A stretch of 64,000 bases of DNA from Rhizobium sp. CG5 (GCF_023701945.1 NZ_JABAEF010000004.1:186001-250000); one strand, 5' to 3'; positions 45,841-56,047 are shown, counted from the first letter of the stretch. Notes: generated by a model not told the origin, from the letters alone. Made by a program: numbers and translations.

Positions 45841-46233
45841 ATGTCGCAGGACCTTTTCGAGGCCGCCCGGGATGCCATGGCCTTTGCCCATGCGCCCTAT
45901 TCGAAATTCCCGGTAGGGGCTGCCATCCGTGCCGATGACGGAAAGATCTATACCGGCGCCAATATCGAGAACCTGTCCTTCCCTCAGGGGTGGTGTGCGG
46001 AGCCGACCGCGATCGGCTGCATGGTCATGGGCGGTGCCAAGAAGATCGTCGAGATGGCGGTGATTGCCGAGAAATTGGCGCTCTGCCCGCCCTGCGGCGG
46101 CTGCCGGCAGAAGATCGCCGAATTCGCCGCCGCCGATACCCGCATCTATCTCTGCGACGAGACGGGCGTCAAAAAGACCCTGACCATGGAAGAGCTCCTG
46201 CCCTTGAGCTTCAAGACGGACCTGCTCGGATGA
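45841..46233 (+). CDS. cdd: Cytidine deaminase
   Basis: Zinc enzyme (130 aa) that deaminates cytidine and deoxycytidine to uridine forms. The zinc ligands are visible: Cys in QGWCAEPTAIG (with the catalytic Glu) and the pair in CPPCGGCRQKI. HAPYSKFPVGAAIRADDGKIYTGANIEN is also typical. The start at 45841 is chosen to fit the family. It directly follows the transporter genes and overlaps punA by ATGA, so uptake and salvage are coupled. Confidence 0.96.
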   Translation: MSQDLFEAARDAMAFAHAPYSKFPVGAAIRADDGKIYTGANIENLSFPQGWCAEPTAIGCMVMGGAKKIVEMAVIAEKLALCPPCGGCRQKIAEFAAADTRIYLCDETGVKKTLTMEELLPLSFKTDLLG

Positions 46234-47039
46234 GGGATGTGATCGACCTACTGGTGGACAGGCTGAATGGCCTGATGCCGCGTCACGCCGTGGTGCTGGG
46301 CTCTGGTCTCGGATCGCTCGTCGAGGAGGTCGCAGATCCGGTTCGTATCCCCTACGAGCAATTGCCGGGTTTCCCGGTCAGCGGCGTCTCCGGCCATGCC
46401 GGCGAACTGGTGGCCGGAACGATCGGTGGCGTTCCGGTGATCATGTTGTCCGGCCGCGTTCATTACTATGAAAAGGGCGATGCCAATGCCATGCGCCTGC
46501 CGATCGAGGTGCTGAAGGGCCTTGGCGTGCAGTCGCTGATCCTCACCAATTCGGCCGGTTCGCTGCGCGAGGATCTGCCGCCGGGCTCTGTCATGCAGAT
46601 TGCCGACCACATCAATTTTTCAGGCTTTAATCCGCTGATCGGCGAGGAGAGCGACAATCGCTTCGTCGGCATGACCAGCGCCTATGACGCGGATCTGTCG
46701 GCATCCATGCGCAAGGCCGCAGCGATCGCCGGGATTCCGCTGGCCTCCGGCGTCTATATGTGGTTCTCCGGGCCGAGCTTTGAAACGCCGGCGGAGATCC
46801 GCATGGCGCGCATTCTGGGCGCCGATGCGGTCGGCATGTCGACAGTGCCGGAAGTCATCCTCGCACGTTTTTTCGGCCTCCGGGTTGCCGCAGCCTCAGT
46901 TATCACCAATTATGGGGCTGGAATGACGGGCGCCGAACTTAGCCACACCGAAACCAAGGACATGGCCCCGATTGGCGGAAAAAGACTTGCCGCGATCCTG
47001 AAAACGATGATCTCGGGCGGAGGACAACACCTTGGATAA
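46230..47039 (+). CDS. punA: Purine-nucleoside phosphorylase
   Basis: Trimeric-type PNP (269 aa) of the inosine/guanosine phosphorylase family. Features are VVLGSGLGSLVEEV at the N-terminus, GVSGHAGELVAGTIGG and VIMLSGRVHYYEKG for the phosphate site, and YMWFSGPSFETPAEIRMARILGADAVGMSTVPEV near the C-terminus. It splits purine nucleosides into base and (deoxy)ribose 1-phosphate. Overlaps cdd by four bases and deoC by eight. Confidence 0.94.
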   Translation: MRDVIDLLVDRLNGLMPRHAVVLGSGLGSLVEEVADPVRIPYEQLPGFPVSGVSGHAGELVAGTIGGVPVIMLSGRVHYYEKGDANAMRLPIEVLKGLGVQSLILTNSAGSLREDLPPGSVMQIADHINFSGFNPLIGEESDNRFVGMTSAYDADLSASMRKAAAIAGIPLASGVYMWFSGPSFETPAEIRMARILGADAVGMSTVPEVILARFFGLRVAAASVITNYGAGMTGAELSHTETKDMAPIGGKRLAAILKTMISGGGQHLG

Positions 47040-47805
47040 CCACGAATTGCGCGAGACCGCGTCTGTCGCGCTGTCGCTTCTCGACCTCACCAATCTGAAG
47101 GATGACTGCACGCCGGCCGCCATCGAGCAACTCTGCGCCCGTGCCAGAACGCCGTTCGGTCACACGGCGGCCGTCTGCATCTGGCCCCGTTTTGTGGCCC
47201 AGGCCCGCGGCATTCTTGGCAGCGATTCCCTGGTCCGCATCGCGACGGTCGTCAATTTTCCCTCCGGCGAACTCGAATTGGCAACGGTCGTCGACGAGAC
47301 GGAACGTGCCGTGGCCGATGGTGCCGACGAGATCGATCTGGTCATCCCCTATCGGGCGCTGATGGCCGGCGACGAGGCGGCGGTCACATCGATGGTGACG
47401 GCGGTGCGCCAGGTCTGCCCGGCACCGGTCCTGCTGAAGACCATTCTGGAAACCGGTGAGTTGAAGGATAGCACACTGATGCGCCGCGCCTCGGAACTCG
47501 CCATTGCCGCCGGTGCCGATTTCATCAAGACCTCGACCGGCAAGGTTGCCGTCAATGCGACGCTTGAGGCGACGGACATCATGCTGCGGGCGATCCGCGA
47601 CAGCCGCCGCAATGTTGGCTTCAAGCCGGCCGGCGGCATTTCGAGCGTTGCCGATGCCGCCCTCTATCTTCGGCTCGCCGATACCATCATGGGCGAGGAC
47701 TGGGTCATGCCCTCCACCTTCCGCTTCGGGGCCTCCGGGCTGCTCGATGATATTCTCTCGATCCTCAGCGGCGGTCCGTCCGTCGCAAAGGCCACAGGAT
47801 ATTGA
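47032..47805 (+). CDS. deoC: Deoxyribose-phosphate aldolase
   Basis: Class I aldolase (257 aa) that cleaves deoxyribose 5-phosphate to acetaldehyde and glyceraldehyde 3-phosphate. The Schiff-base lysine is in [16 protein letters not shown] and the second conserved lysine in [24 protein letters not shown] also fits. The start is a TTG at 47032 inside the end of punA, with GGCGGAGGAC upstream. The coupling points to dosage matched to the salvage enzymes. Confidence 0.93.
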   Translation: MDNHELRETASVALSLLDLTNLKDDCTPAAIEQLCARARTPFGHTAAVCIWPRFVAQARGILGSDSLVRIATVVNFPSGELELATVVDETERAVADGADEIDLVIPYRALMAGDEAAVTSMVTAVRQVCPAPVLLKTILETGELKDSTLMRRASELAIAAGADFIKTSTGKVAVNATLEATDIMLRAIRDSRRNVGFKPAGGISSVADAALYLRLADTIMGEDWVMPSTFRFGASGLLDDILSILSGGPSVAKATGY

Positions 47806-49115
47806 TGATGATCCCCCAGGAAATAATCCGGCGGAAACGCGACGGCGCCGTGTTGAGCGCCACAGAGATTGCCGCGTTTATTGGTGGAATGAAAAGCGAG
47901 ACCCTGTCTGAAGGACAGATCGCCGCTTTCGCCATGGCCGTGTTCTTCCGCGGCATGAGCCGCGAGGAAACCGTGGCGCTGACCGTGGCCATGCGCGATT
48001 CCGGCACCGTGCTGTCCTGGTCCGATATTGCCCGGCCGATCGCCGACAAGCATTCGACCGGCGGCGTCGGCGACAATGTATCGTTGATGCTGGCGCCGAT
48101 CGCCGCGGCCTGCGGGCTGGCCGTGCCGATGATATCAGGCCGCGGCCTTGGCCACACCGGCGGCACGCTCGACAAGCTGCAGTCGATCCCCGGCTACGAC
48201 GTCATGCCGGACAATGCCACCTTCCATCGGACTGTCGAGCAGGTCGGCTGCGCCATCATCGGTCAGACGGGGGACCTGGCCCCGGCCGATCGCCAGCTCT
48301 ATGCCATCCGTGATGTGACCGCGACGGTGGAATCTGTGCCGCTGATCACCGCCTCCATCCTGTCGAAAAAGCTGGCCGCCGGCCTGCAGACACTGGTGCT
48401 CGACGTCAAGGTCGGCAACGGGGCCTTCATGACCAGTCTGGAGGAGGCCGAAACGCTGGCTCGCTCGCTCGTTGAGGTGGCCAACGGCGCCGGCATGAAG
48501 ACCTCGGCCGTGCTGACGGACATGAACCAGCCGCTGGCCGATGCTGCAGGCAATGCGCTGGAAGTGATCAACTGCGTGGATTTTCTGGCTGGGCGCAAGG
48601 CTGGAACGCGGCTTGAAGCGGTAACCCTGGCGCTCGGCGCCGAGATGCTGGTCAATGCCGGTGTCGTGGCCGACCGGAATCTGGCCGAAGCCCGCTGCCG
48701 TGAGGCGCTGTCGTCGGGTCGCGCCGCCGAAATTTTCGGACGCATGGTGCACAGTCTCGGCGGCCCGATCGATTTCATCGAGGACCCCGCCCATTACCTT
48801 GACAGCCCACCGGTGGAGATCCCCGTGCTGGCCGCCCGCGACGGCTGGCTTTCGGCCTGCAGCACCCGCGCGATCGGCATGGCGGTGGTGGATCTGGGCG
48901 GTGGTCGTCGCCGGCCGACGGACAGCATAGACCATCGCGTCGGCTTCAGCCGGCTGTTGCCCCTGGGAACCGAGGTGTCGAAGGGAGATCTGATTGGCTT
49001 GGTGCATGCCGTCGATCCGGACAGCGGCGAACGCGCCGCGCAGACCCTGACGGCGAGCTACCAGATCGGCCAGCAACAGCCGCCGGTGTCGGACGTCATT
49101 CTCAAGCGCATATGA
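47805..49115 (+). CDS. deoA: Thymidine phosphorylase
   Basis: Enzyme (about 436 aa) that splits thymidine into thymine and deoxyribose 1-phosphate. Family signatures are [20 protein letters not shown] at the N-terminus, [19 protein letters not shown] with the phosphate-binding region, and [21 protein letters not shown]. Two ATGs (47805, 47808) touch the deoC stop; the second would match E. coli DeoA more closely. Last gene of the forward salvage operon. Confidence 0.95.
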   Translation: MMIPQEIIRRKRDGAVLSATEIAAFIGGMKSETLSEGQIAAFAMAVFFRGMSREETVALTVAMRDSGTVLSWSDIARPIADKHSTGGVGDNVSLMLAPIAAACGLAVPMISGRGLGHTGGTLDKLQSIPGYDVMPDNATFHRTVEQVGCAIIGQTGDLAPADRQLYAIRDVTATVESVPLITASILSKKLAAGLQTLVLDVKVGNGAFMTSLEEAETLARSLVEVANGAGMKTSAVLTDMNQPLADAAGNALEVINCVDFLAGRKAGTRLEAVTLALGAEMLVNAGVVADRNLAEARCREALSSGRAAEIFGRMVHSLGGPIDFIEDPAHYLDSPPVEIPVLAARDGWLSACSTRAIGMAVVDLGGGRRRPTDSIDHRVGFSRLLPLGTEVSKGDLIGLVHAVDPDSGERAAQTLTASYQIGQQQPPVSDVILKRI

Positions 49116-49121
49116 CTGAGG

Positions 49122-49655
49122 TCAGCGGTTAAGCCGCAGCGCGTCGTTCTCGACGGAATAGCTGCCGATCTGCTTCAGGAAGCTCATGCCGATCAGCGTT
49201 GTCGACAGCGCCTTGTCGCGCAGCACCATGGCATCGACCTCATCGACCCTGATGCCACCGATTTCGACGCGCCGCAGCGTCACATGGGCGGCTTCCGTCT
49301 TTCCATTGGCCGTGTTGACGGCATATTTGAAGTCCAGTGCGGTGGCGCCGTAGCCGAGCCGTCGCGCGGTCGTCTCGTTAAGCGCCACCAGCGAGGCGCC
49401 GGTATCGATCATGCCCTCGACGGCTTTGCCATTGATCCGGAAATCGCCGCGATAATGCCCCTGTCGATCGGCGTCGAGCACCACGCTGCCGCCGGAAGGC
49501 GTGCTGACCAGAACCGTCTGATCGGACGACCCGCCGGCCGCACCACCTGTGCCATCGGACCCGCCCCTGCCGCTTTCCATCATATCGAAGACGGAGGGAA
49601 CCTGCAGGGCAACGACGCTGACGACGGCCAGGATGACAAGACTGCGCATCAGCAT
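49122..49655 (-). CDS. Membrane-anchored retropepsin-like aspartic protease
   Basis: Protein (177 aa) of the TIGR02281-type clan AA family. An N-terminal hydrophobic anchor (residues 3-19) and a flexible linker (25-48, Gly/Ser-rich) precede a retropepsin domain with the single active-site motif IDTGAS (Asp84). Such proteins would act as dimers on the periplasmic face; the substrate is unknown. It converges with deoA across six bases. Confidence 0.85.
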   Translation of the reverse strand: MLMRSLVILAVVSVVALQVPSVFDMMESGRGGSDGTGGAAGGSSDQTVLVSTPSGGSVVLDADRQGHYRGDFRINGKAVEGMIDTGASLVALNETTARRLGYGATALDFKYAVNTANGKTEAAHVTLRRVEIGGIRVDEVDAMVLRDKALSTTLIGMSFLKQIGSYSVENDALRLNR

Positions 49656-49737
49656 GGTGTCGACACTCCCTCGCTTAAGGTTCGGTAAGATCCGATCCTG
49701 TCGCCGACAGTTTCAAAATACCGCTAACGGGGCAAAC

Positions 49738-49772
49738 AAAACGGCCCGCAGTGGTGGAATTGCGGGCCGTTT
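49738..49772 (-). terminator. Terminator downstream of upp
   Basis: AACGGCCCGCA and TGCGGGCCGTT form an 11-base-pair stem (49740-49750 with 49761-49771) and a ten-base loop. On the minus strand a TTTTG run follows, suited to end the upp transcript. Confidence 0.8.
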
Positions 49773-49874
49773 CATGAAGGTTTGGTTAAGGAAGCCGGAG
49801 CGTTTTGCGCCCAATTTGAGTGCTTCACACCGTCTGCCCTTACACAGCGGATCCGGGCGCGAGCCGCTTCGGGA

Positions 49875-50504
49875 TTATTTTGTGCCGTACATCCGGTCGC
49901 CGGCGTCGCCGAGACCGGGCACGATATAGCCCTTCTCGTTCAAATGGCTGTCGATCGAGGCTGTATAGACCGGAACGTCGGGATGGGCCTCGCAGAAGTT
50001 CTTCAGACCTTCGGGGGCCGCCAGCAGGCAGAGGAAGCGGATATTGTGGGCGCCGCGTTCCTTCAGCTTGTCGATGGCAGCAATCGACGAATTGCCGGTC
50101 GCCAGCATCGGGTCGACGACGATGATAAGGCGTTCGGCGACGTCTTCGGGAGCCTTGAAGTAATATTCGACCGGCTGCAGCGTCTCGTGGTCGCGGTACA
50201 CGCCGATATGCGAGACGCGGGCCGAAGGAACCAGTTCCAGCATGCCTTCCAGCAGGCCGTTGCCGGCCCGCAGGATGGAGGCGAATACCAGCTTCTTGCC
50301 TTCGAGAACCGGCGCCTGCATTTCCATCAGCGGTGTCTCGATGGTCTCCATGGTCAGTTCGAGATCGCGGGTGATTTCATAGCAGAGTAAAGTCGAAATT
50401 TCCCGCAGCAGGCGCCGGAAACTTGCCGTCGAGGTTTCCTTGCGGCGCATGATGGTCAGCTTGTGCTGAACGAGGGGGTGGTCGATGACTGTGACGCCGT
50501 CCAT
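49875..50504 (-). CDS. upp: Uracil phosphoribosyltransferase
   Basis: Salvage enzyme (209 aa) making UMP from uracil and PRPP. Features are [23 protein letters not shown] at the N-terminus, the PRPP loop [17 protein letters not shown], and the C-terminal [13 protein letters not shown]. The start at 50504 gives the canonical length; a longer in-frame start at 50549 exists. It is transcribed after add with a 110-base gap, so it may have its own promoter. Confidence 0.95.
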   Translation of the reverse strand: MDGVTVIDHPLVQHKLTIMRRKETSTASFRRLLREISTLLCYEITRDLELTMETIETPLMEMQAPVLEGKKLVFASILRAGNGLLEGMLELVPSARVSHIGVYRDHETLQPVEYYFKAPEDVAERLIIVVDPMLATGNSSIAAIDKLKERGAHNIRFLCLLAAPEGLKNFCEAHPDVPVYTASIDSHLNEKGYIVPGLGDAGDRMYGTK

Positions 50505-50614
50505 GAGAAAGCCTTCCGTTAAATCTCTGAGTTGACTCTGTTTATTCACTGCAGCGCATAGGCTCGCAAGAACCCGGCCGCTTTATTCTCATGCCATCCC
50601 CAGCCTCGGCCCCT

Positions 50615-51583
50615 TCACAGCCTGGAGAGCAGGGATTGTCGCGTCGGTTCGTCCACGAACGCCGCTTCTATGGCGGTCCGCGTCATGGCGTTGATCTCTG
50701 CATCGGAAAAGCCCATCTCCTGCGAGGCGATGCTGTATTCGTTGGCAAGCGAGGTGTGAAAGAAAGGCGGATCGTCGGAACTGATCGTCACGCGGACGCC
50801 GGCATCGACAAAGGCCCGAAGCGGATGGCTCTGGTAATTCGCAAACACCTTGAGAGCGATGTTGGAACCGGGGCAGACCTCCAGCACCGTGCCGAGATCG
50901 GCCAGCCGCTTGACCAGGTCGGCATCCTCGATGGCCCGCACACCGTGGCCGATGCGCGACGGTCTGACCAGGTCCAGCGCGTCCGCCACGCTGAAGGCGC
51001 CGCAGAGTTCGCCGGCATGAATGGTGATGCCAAGGCCCGCCTCCCGCACGATGTCGAAGGCGCGGGCATAGTCGGCGACGCGGCCCATGCGCTCCTCGCC
51101 GGCCATGTTGAAGCCGGTGACCAGCGGATGATCGAGTTTCGCGGTATAGTCCGCCCGGCGAATGACATTCTCCGGTCCCAGATGCCGCTCGCCGATAATC
51201 ACCATGCGGCATTCGATGCCAGTCTTGTCACGGGCCGAAAGGATACCGCTGGCCAATCCGGCGATATAGTCCTCGGCCGGCAATCCGACGGCCTCGCCGT
51301 GATCGGGCGAAATGAACAGCTCGCTATAGATCGTGTTGGCCGCCGCCAGTTCCAGAAGATAGGCCTCGGCAAGAGCAGCGTAGTCCTCAGCCGTGCGAAA
51401 CACCGAGGCCACGGCATCATAGCAGGCTATGAAACTGGTAAAATCCTCCCAGACATAGGCGCCGTCGCGGATGAACGTCGACGTATCGACGCCGTAGATC
51501 TCCGCCTGCCGCAAGGTCAGTGCCGGCGGCGCCGCACCCTCGACATGGCAATGCAACTCGGCTTTCTTCAGATGGGCCGTCAA
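50615..51583 (-). CDS. add: Adenosine deaminase
   Basis: Zinc-dependent deaminase (322 aa) for adenosine and deoxyadenosine. Metal and catalytic motifs are [16 protein letters not shown] (HxH), [17 protein letters not shown] and [10 protein letters not shown]. The length suits alphaproteobacterial Add. Its start overlaps the deoB stop by four bases, so the two are one operon that also serves the transporter-linked salvage genes across the convergent region. Confidence 0.94.
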   Translation of the reverse strand: MTAHLKKAELHCHVEGAAPPALTLRQAEIYGVDTSTFIRDGAYVWEDFTSFIACYDAVASVFRTAEDYAALAEAYLLELAAANTIYSELFISPDHGEAVGLPAEDYIAGLASGILSARDKTGIECRMVIIGERHLGPENVIRRADYTAKLDHPLVTGFNMAGEERMGRVADYARAFDIVREAGLGITIHAGELCGAFSVADALDLVRPSRIGHGVRAIEDADLVKRLADLGTVLEVCPGSNIALKVFANYQSHPLRAFVDAGVRVTISSDDPPFFHTSLANEYSIASQEMGFSDAEINAMTRTAIEAAFVDEPTRQSLLSRL

Positions 51584-52800
51584 AGGAAACTCCTGCCGTG
51601 CGGACCGGGCTCGATGCCCAGATGGGCTGCAACCGTGGCGCCGATATCGGCATAGGTGTCGCGAACGCCGATCGACCGCGAGCGGATGCCCGGACCGAAG
51701 GCGATGATCGGCACGCGTTCGCGGGTGTGTTCGGTGCCGCGCCAGGTCGGATCACAGCCATGGTCGGCTGTCAGGATGACCATGTCGCCCGGCTTCAGTT
51801 TGCGGTGAACTTCCGGAAGCCGCAGGTCGAAAGCCTCAAGAGCTGCCGCATATCCGGGCACGTCGCGTCGGTGGCCGAACAGCATGTCGAAATCGACGAA
51901 ATTGGTGAAGACCAGGTCGCCGTCCTGCGCCTCTTCCATGGTTTTCAGCGTGGCATCCATCAGCGCCATGTTGCCATTGGCCTTGATCACGCGGGAGATG
52001 CCCTGATGGGCGAAGATGTCGCCGATCTTGCCGACCGCATGCACCTTTCGGCCGGCCCCGGTCAGCCGGTCGAGCAGCGTCGGTTCAGGGGGTAGAACGG
52101 AAAAGTCGCGGCGGTTGCCGGTGCGCTCGAATGTGGCCGGTGTCTCGCCGAGGAACGGACGGGCGATGACCCGGCCGATATTCAGCGGATCGACGAGCTT
52201 GCGGGCGATCTGACAGAGCGCGATCAGCCGCTCTAACCCAAAATGGCGCTCATGGGCGGCGATCTGGAAGACCGAATCCGAAGATGTGTAGCAGATCGGC
52301 TTGCCGGTGCGGATATGCTCTTCGCCAAGCCGGGCCATGATGTCGGTTCCAGAGGCATGGCAATTGCCCAGAATGCCGGGCAGGGAGGCCTGTTCGCAGA
52401 TCGCCTCGATGAGGTCGGCCGGAAAGGCCTCCTCTTCGTTGGAGAAATACCCCCAGTCGAACATCACAGGCGTGCCGGCGATTTCCCAATGGCCGGACGG
52501 CGTGTCCTTGCCGTGGGATATCTCGCTGGCCGCGCCATGCAGGCCGAAAATGCGCTCCGGCACCGGCATGCCGGCCGGAAAATCGCCGCTGGCCATCTTG
52601 GCAATATGCACAAGACCGAGTGCCGACATGTTGGGCAGATGTAAGGGGCCGGCTCGCAGGCCCGCCCGGTCGGCAGCGCCCGCCGCGCAGAATTCCGCGA
52701 TATGGCCGAAGGTATTCGACCCGTCATCGCCATATTGCGGCGCGTCGGAAGCGCCGCCGACGCCAAAGGAATCCAGTACGAAGAGAAATGCACGTGCCAT
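51580..52800 (-). CDS. deoB: Phosphopentomutase
   Basis: Alkaline-phosphatase-superfamily mutase (406 aa) that converts deoxyribose 1-phosphate to 5-phosphate for DeoC. Features are [28 protein letters not shown] at the N-terminus, [11 protein letters not shown] with the phosphorylated threonine, and [28 protein letters not shown] at the metal site. Normal length. It heads the deoB-add-upp set; the upstream 130-base gap has its promoter. Confidence 0.95.
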   Translation of the reverse strand: MARAFLFVLDSFGVGGASDAPQYGDDGSNTFGHIAEFCAAGAADRAGLRAGPLHLPNMSALGLVHIAKMASGDFPAGMPVPERIFGLHGAASEISHGKDTPSGHWEIAGTPVMFDWGYFSNEEEAFPADLIEAICEQASLPGILGNCHASGTDIMARLGEEHIRTGKPICYTSSDSVFQIAAHERHFGLERLIALCQIARKLVDPLNIGRVIARPFLGETPATFERTGNRRDFSVLPPEPTLLDRLTGAGRKVHAVGKIGDIFAHQGISRVIKANGNMALMDATLKTMEEAQDGDLVFTNFVDFDMLFGHRRDVPGYAAALEAFDLRLPEVHRKLKPGDMVILTADHGCDPTWRGTEHTRERVPIIAFGPGIRSRSIGVRDTYADIGATVAAHLGIEPGPHGRSFL

Positions 52801-52932
52801 TGTTCACCTGGAAGGCGAGGCCGGCGGCTGATCCGCGGGCCGGGTTCATCATCCGCCTTCAGGCGCATGAATATCCCGTCAGGTCGGGGTTGGCAAATTG
52901 CCCGGTGGCGGCGTCAGCTTTCTTGGCAGGTT

Positions 52933-53565
52933 TCAGCAGTCGCTGCAGTCAATGGTCTCGCCGGTGCGCTGCTGGAAGAAATATTCGCGTTCTATGGTGA
53001 TCGAGCGAGTCTCCTTGGCGGCAGCACCGGGCAGATACATCACCAGCGTATGCGGAACGCTTAGCTCGGCACGGACCATGAACACGTCGGCTGTCACCAT
53101 GTCGGACGGAACGCTGACTGTGGTGCCGGCCACGTAGGGTGTCGTACCGTCGGCGGCCCAGGACCAGGCAACCGTTGGGTTTGCCGAGCTATCGACGGCG
53201 ATGCCGGTGATCTTCAGGTCGATCGTCTCGCCATCGGCAGCCGTGTCATAAGGGGTAAAGATCGCGGCGGCGACGTCGGGCATTGTGGCGAGAAAGGTCG
53301 TGGTCACGGAACTCTGCTGCGCCACCAGATCGGCGATCGTCCCGGTCGCCCGGGTGGCGCGCTTGGCAACGCTGAAGCCCAGCGTCAGTTCGAACGCGCA
53401 GATGTAGACCACCAGCAGCAGCGGCACGATCAGGGCGAATTCCACCCCGCCGATCCCGTCGCGATTGTCCTTCAGCCGTTTGAGGAGAGCGTAGCCGGCA
53501 GCGGCCAGCGATTTAACACGGTCGCTTGGTGTGCGAAGAGTTTGCTTCTCTGCGGATATCGTCAC
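52933..53565 (-). CDS. TadE/TadG-like pseudopilin 1
   Basis: Protein (210 aa) with the TadE-like N-terminal pattern: a basic region, GIGGVEFALIVPLLLVVYICAFELTLGFSVA with Glu at the fifth position after the Gly, and a long extracellular part ending in two nearby cysteines (CSDC). These minor pilins assist Flp pilus assembly. Its start overlaps the stop of the gene upstream by four bases, so the two are coupled. Which of TadE, TadF or TadG it equals is uncertain. Confidence 0.85.
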   Translation of the reverse strand: MTISAEKQTLRTPSDRVKSLAAAGYALLKRLKDNRDGIGGVEFALIVPLLLVVYICAFELTLGFSVAKRATRATGTIADLVAQQSSVTTTFLATMPDVAAAIFTPYDTAADGETIDLKITGIAVDSSANPTVAWSWAADGTTPYVAGTTVSVPSDMVTADVFMVRAELSVPHTLVMYLPGAAAKETRSITIEREYFFQQRTGETIDCSDC

Positions 53566-54185
53566 GGATAGTCCTCGTTCTGAAATGCAGAGGTTGCCAC
53601 GATCAGATAGCCGGTATTCTCCGATTCGCCGGGCAAGCGAATATTGGTGATATAGGGGCGGACGAGGTCGGTGATGACCGTCCAGTGGTAATAGGCGCGA
53701 AGCATATTGATGCTTTCGGCGCCACCTGGCGAATAGTCGAAGGTCGAAACGTCAAGCACATCGGACACCACGGGAATGTCGCTGGGAATAAGAGCAAAGG
53801 TCGTGAATTCGCGGACATCGAGATAGAGCTTGGTTGGCGTTGCAATCTCTTCCGCGCTGCAGGTGATCATGATCGAGATCTCGTCGCAGAAGGCTTCCCG
53901 GAATTCCGTCTCGGACAGATCGGTCGTTTTCCCGAGCCCCACCGTAACGGTGCCGGTCCGAAGCTGCCGGGCCATGGTATCTGCCGCGTTCGCCACAAGC
54001 TGCTCGGCTGCAAAGGCGGCAAACGTCTCGAGAATGGCGAACACGATCAGGAAATAGGGCAGGGACAGGATTGCGAATTCGATCGCGGCAGCGCCGTCCC
54101 TGGATCTCAGCAAGGCCGCCCAGGCGCCGCGCCGGGAGCCTGGTTTGCGCGCGTCGTTTTTCGTATCGTCATGATATGAAGTCAT
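53562..54185 (-). CDS. TadE-like pseudopilin 2
   Basis: Protein (207 aa from 54185; a longer start at 54263 exists) with a TadE-like signal, DGAAAIEFAILSLPYFLIVFAILETFAAFAA, where Glu follows the Gly processing site. A conserved pair of cysteines (CDEISIMITC) lies in the extracellular part. It is the first gene of a two-gene unit divergent from the pilin region. The start choice is weak: no clear ribosome binding site precedes either ATG. Confidence 0.82.
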   Translation of the reverse strand: MTSYHDDTKNDARKPGSRRGAWAALLRSRDGAAAIEFAILSLPYFLIVFAILETFAAFAAEQLVANAADTMARQLRTGTVTVGLGKTTDLSETEFREAFCDEISIMITCSAEEIATPTKLYLDVREFTTFALIPSDIPVVSDVLDVSTFDYSPGGAESINMLRAYYHWTVITDLVRPYITNIRLPGESENTGYLIVATSAFQNEDYP

Positions 54186-54333
54186 CGCATTAGGCCGATT
54201 TCGTCGAATTTGGCCAATGCTAGGTGCCAAGTGTTTATTTTCCGTTTCAACGGACAGGCGCAATTTACCGGAATGAAACTGTCAATCTCCGTGCTAAGCA
54301 GGCCTCAGCACCGATCGTTTCGGCATGGGCCTG

Positions 54334-54759
54334 TTATTCCGAAGTGGATGCAGCCGTGGATGTGGTGCTGCCGGTATCGGAATGCTGTTCGCAATTCGGC
54401 GTGCAGGACAAAACGGTGCGTTGGGTCTGCTTGAACACGCGCACGGAATTTCCCTCGTCGATGGAAACAAGAATGCGTTCGTCGACAATCGCATTGCCTT
54501 CGCTGTCCAGCAGAACCAGGTTCGTCGTCCCGAAACTGCGGCCGGTGAGCACGATCGTCTTGGAATCGGCGACCGTCGCATCGGCGACTTTCGAGTTGCC
54601 CACGATCACCTTGCTGACCGGGCGGTCGAGTTTGAGGACGCGTGCGTGATCCATATAGACGCGCAACAGGTCGTCCTCGGCCCGCACAGGCGCGCTAAAA
54701 GCTACCGTGGCAATGATGACGCCGAGGGATAAGTGTGCGAAGCCGCCGCGAGACAACAT
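54334..54759 (-). CDS. Exported pilus/secretin N-domain protein
   Basis: Protein (141 aa) with a signal peptide (HLSLGVIIATVAFSAPVRA) and a single domain of the T2SS/T3SS pilus N-terminal type (PF13629 by pattern: DHARVLKLDRPVSKVIVGNSKVADATVADSK, TGRSFGTTNLVLLDSEGNAIV). This is the domain that begins CpaC secretins, here as a free-standing protein with a Ser/Thr tail and two cysteines. Start at 54759 chosen for the signal peptide. It likely works with CpaC encoded on the plus strand. Confidence 0.82.
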   Translation of the reverse strand: MLSRGGFAHLSLGVIIATVAFSAPVRAEDDLLRVYMDHARVLKLDRPVSKVIVGNSKVADATVADSKTIVLTGRSFGTTNLVLLDSEGNAIVDERILVSIDEGNSVRVFKQTQRTVLSCTPNCEQHSDTGSTTSTAASTSE

Positions 54760-55170
54760 CAGGTCAGCCTTTTGAAGCGTATGTCTGTGCTTAATACTGA
54801 GGTGAGGATGATGGGGATTGGTGAATGAACCGTTAAGCGCCGCCAAAATCGCAGGCCGCAGACCGATGGGAGAGCGTTCAAGGTGGTTGTCAGGGCCCCA
54901 GAATCTGTCGGCCCCTCGATCAGGGATCTCTACAAGATATTGAATGCAAAGCAAAAAATGATTGGAGTACTGCCGGCAACCGGCAATGGCTCGCTTCTTA
55001 ATGACCCCCTTTGCAAGCCATTTACCAAAAGCTTCAGCAGTGTGCTCTTAACAGCTTGGTAACTCTTTTTCTTAAGCCGATGGCAATGGGCGTTCGGTAA
55101 TTTGCAGTCATCCGATCAACGGAAACAGTTGACGGCGGTGCTGAACAACATTGTGGAGTAGGAGAGTAAC
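54760..55170. other. 411-base intergenic region upstream of pilin
   Basis: AT-richer divergent promoter region between the secretin-N-domain gene and pilA; no protein-coding frame is supported. Visible are a short dyad (TGCCGG-CAA-CCGGCA, about 54970-54984) and a longer one, TTACCAAAAGCT (55022-55033) with AGCTTGGTAA (55053-55062), followed by CTCTTTTTCTT, which could form a stem in the leader. A TTGACG at about 55128 is a weak -35 candidate. The pilin ribosome binding site is GGAGTAGGAGAG just before 55171. Confidence 0.6.
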
Positions 55171-55341
55171 ATGACCAAGATTTTCGCACGTTTCATGAAG
55201 GACGAGTCTGGTGCAACTGCAATCGAGTACGGCCTGATCGCCGCCCTGATTTCCGTCGCCCTCATCACCGGCGCTTCGACGCTCGGCAACTCGCTGAACA
55301 ACCAGTTCGCTGACCTGGCCGACAAGCTGGACGACAACTGA
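55171..55341 (+). CDS. pilA: Flp-type major pilin
   Basis: Small pilin (56 aa) of the Flp/Fap class IVb family. A short basic leader (MTKIFARFMKDESG) ends at the prepilin peptidase site, followed by ATAIEYGLIAALISVALI: Glu at +5 and Tyr at +6 are the Flp hallmark. The C-terminus is short and acidic. It corresponds to ctpA/pilA of agrobacteria. A strong GGAGAG ribosome binding site precedes the ATG, and a terminator follows, so it is expressed separately from cpaA. Confidence 0.95.
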   Translation: MTKIFARFMKDESGATAIEYGLIAALISVALITGASTLGNSLNNQFADLADKLDDN

Positions 55342-55377
55342 TACAGTCCCTGCCGATTTGCTCGGCATCGGCAATCC

Positions 55378-55410
55378 AAGACCGCTCTCATCAAGGGGGC
55401 GGTCTTTATC
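55378..55410 (+). terminator. Rho-independent terminator after pilA
   Basis: AAGACCGC (55378-55385) pairs with GCGGTCTT (55399-55406) and continues into TTTATC. A small hairpin (TGCCGA/TCGGCA) precedes it. It separates abundant pilin mRNA from the cpa operon. Confidence 0.85.
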
Positions 55411-55540
55411 GTTCTGCAATGCGTAAAAGCGTGCGGGTTGCAAGCATCTTCGCGATGAAGCTGAGACGACAGCCTCGACGATTTGCAATTCCTTAAGCGA
55501 AACCCACTAGAGTCGGCGGGTCTTGGTCGGGAGCTTAGCC

Positions 55541-56047
55541 ATGGTAGAAGCCATCATTTTCTTGATTTTCCCGCTCTGCCTGACATTGGCGGCCTTTACT
55601 GACTTTCTCGAAATGACGATCCCAAATCGGATCCCTGTGGTGCTTCTGAGCGCTTTCGCCCTTGCCGCGCCCCTGGCCGGCCTCGGGCTTGCCGATATCG
55701 GACTTCACCTTCTCGCCGGTCTGGCTGTTTTCGCGGTGTGCTTCACGCTATTTGCCTTCAATGTCATGGGCGGCGGCGACGCCAAACTGTTGACCGCGGC
55801 GGCCGTCTGGTTCGGCCTCAACCTATCTTTGGTGTCGTTCCTGACCCATGTCGCCTATATCGGCGGGGCTTTGACCCTGTTGATCCTGCTGTTGCGAGCC
55901 CGTTCCAACACGATGATGGCCATCGGCCTGCCGCTGCCGGGTTCGATCCTGGAGGCGAAGAAGATCCCATACGGCATCGCCATCGGTATCGCGGGCCTTC
56001 TGACCTATCCCCAATCGCCCCTGGTCCTGTGGGCCATGCAACTTTGA
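55541..56047 (+). CDS. cpaA: Prepilin peptidase CpaA
   Basis: Type A24 aspartic peptidase (168 aa) that trims the Flp prepilin in the inner membrane. The two active-site aspartates are in FTDFLEMTIPN and GGGDAKLLTA. It has six hydrophobic segments and lacks the N-methylation domain, as TadV/CpaA proteins do. The start at 55541 follows GGGAGC; it is 200 bases after pilA and 122 before cpaB. Confidence 0.93.
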   Translation: MVEAIIFLIFPLCLTLAAFTDFLEMTIPNRIPVVLLSAFALAAPLAGLGLADIGLHLLAGLAVFAVCFTLFAFNVMGGGDAKLLTAAAVWFGLNLSLVSFLTHVAYIGGALTLLILLLRARSNTMMAIGLPLPGSILEAKKIPYGIAIGIAGLLTYPQSPLVLWAMQL

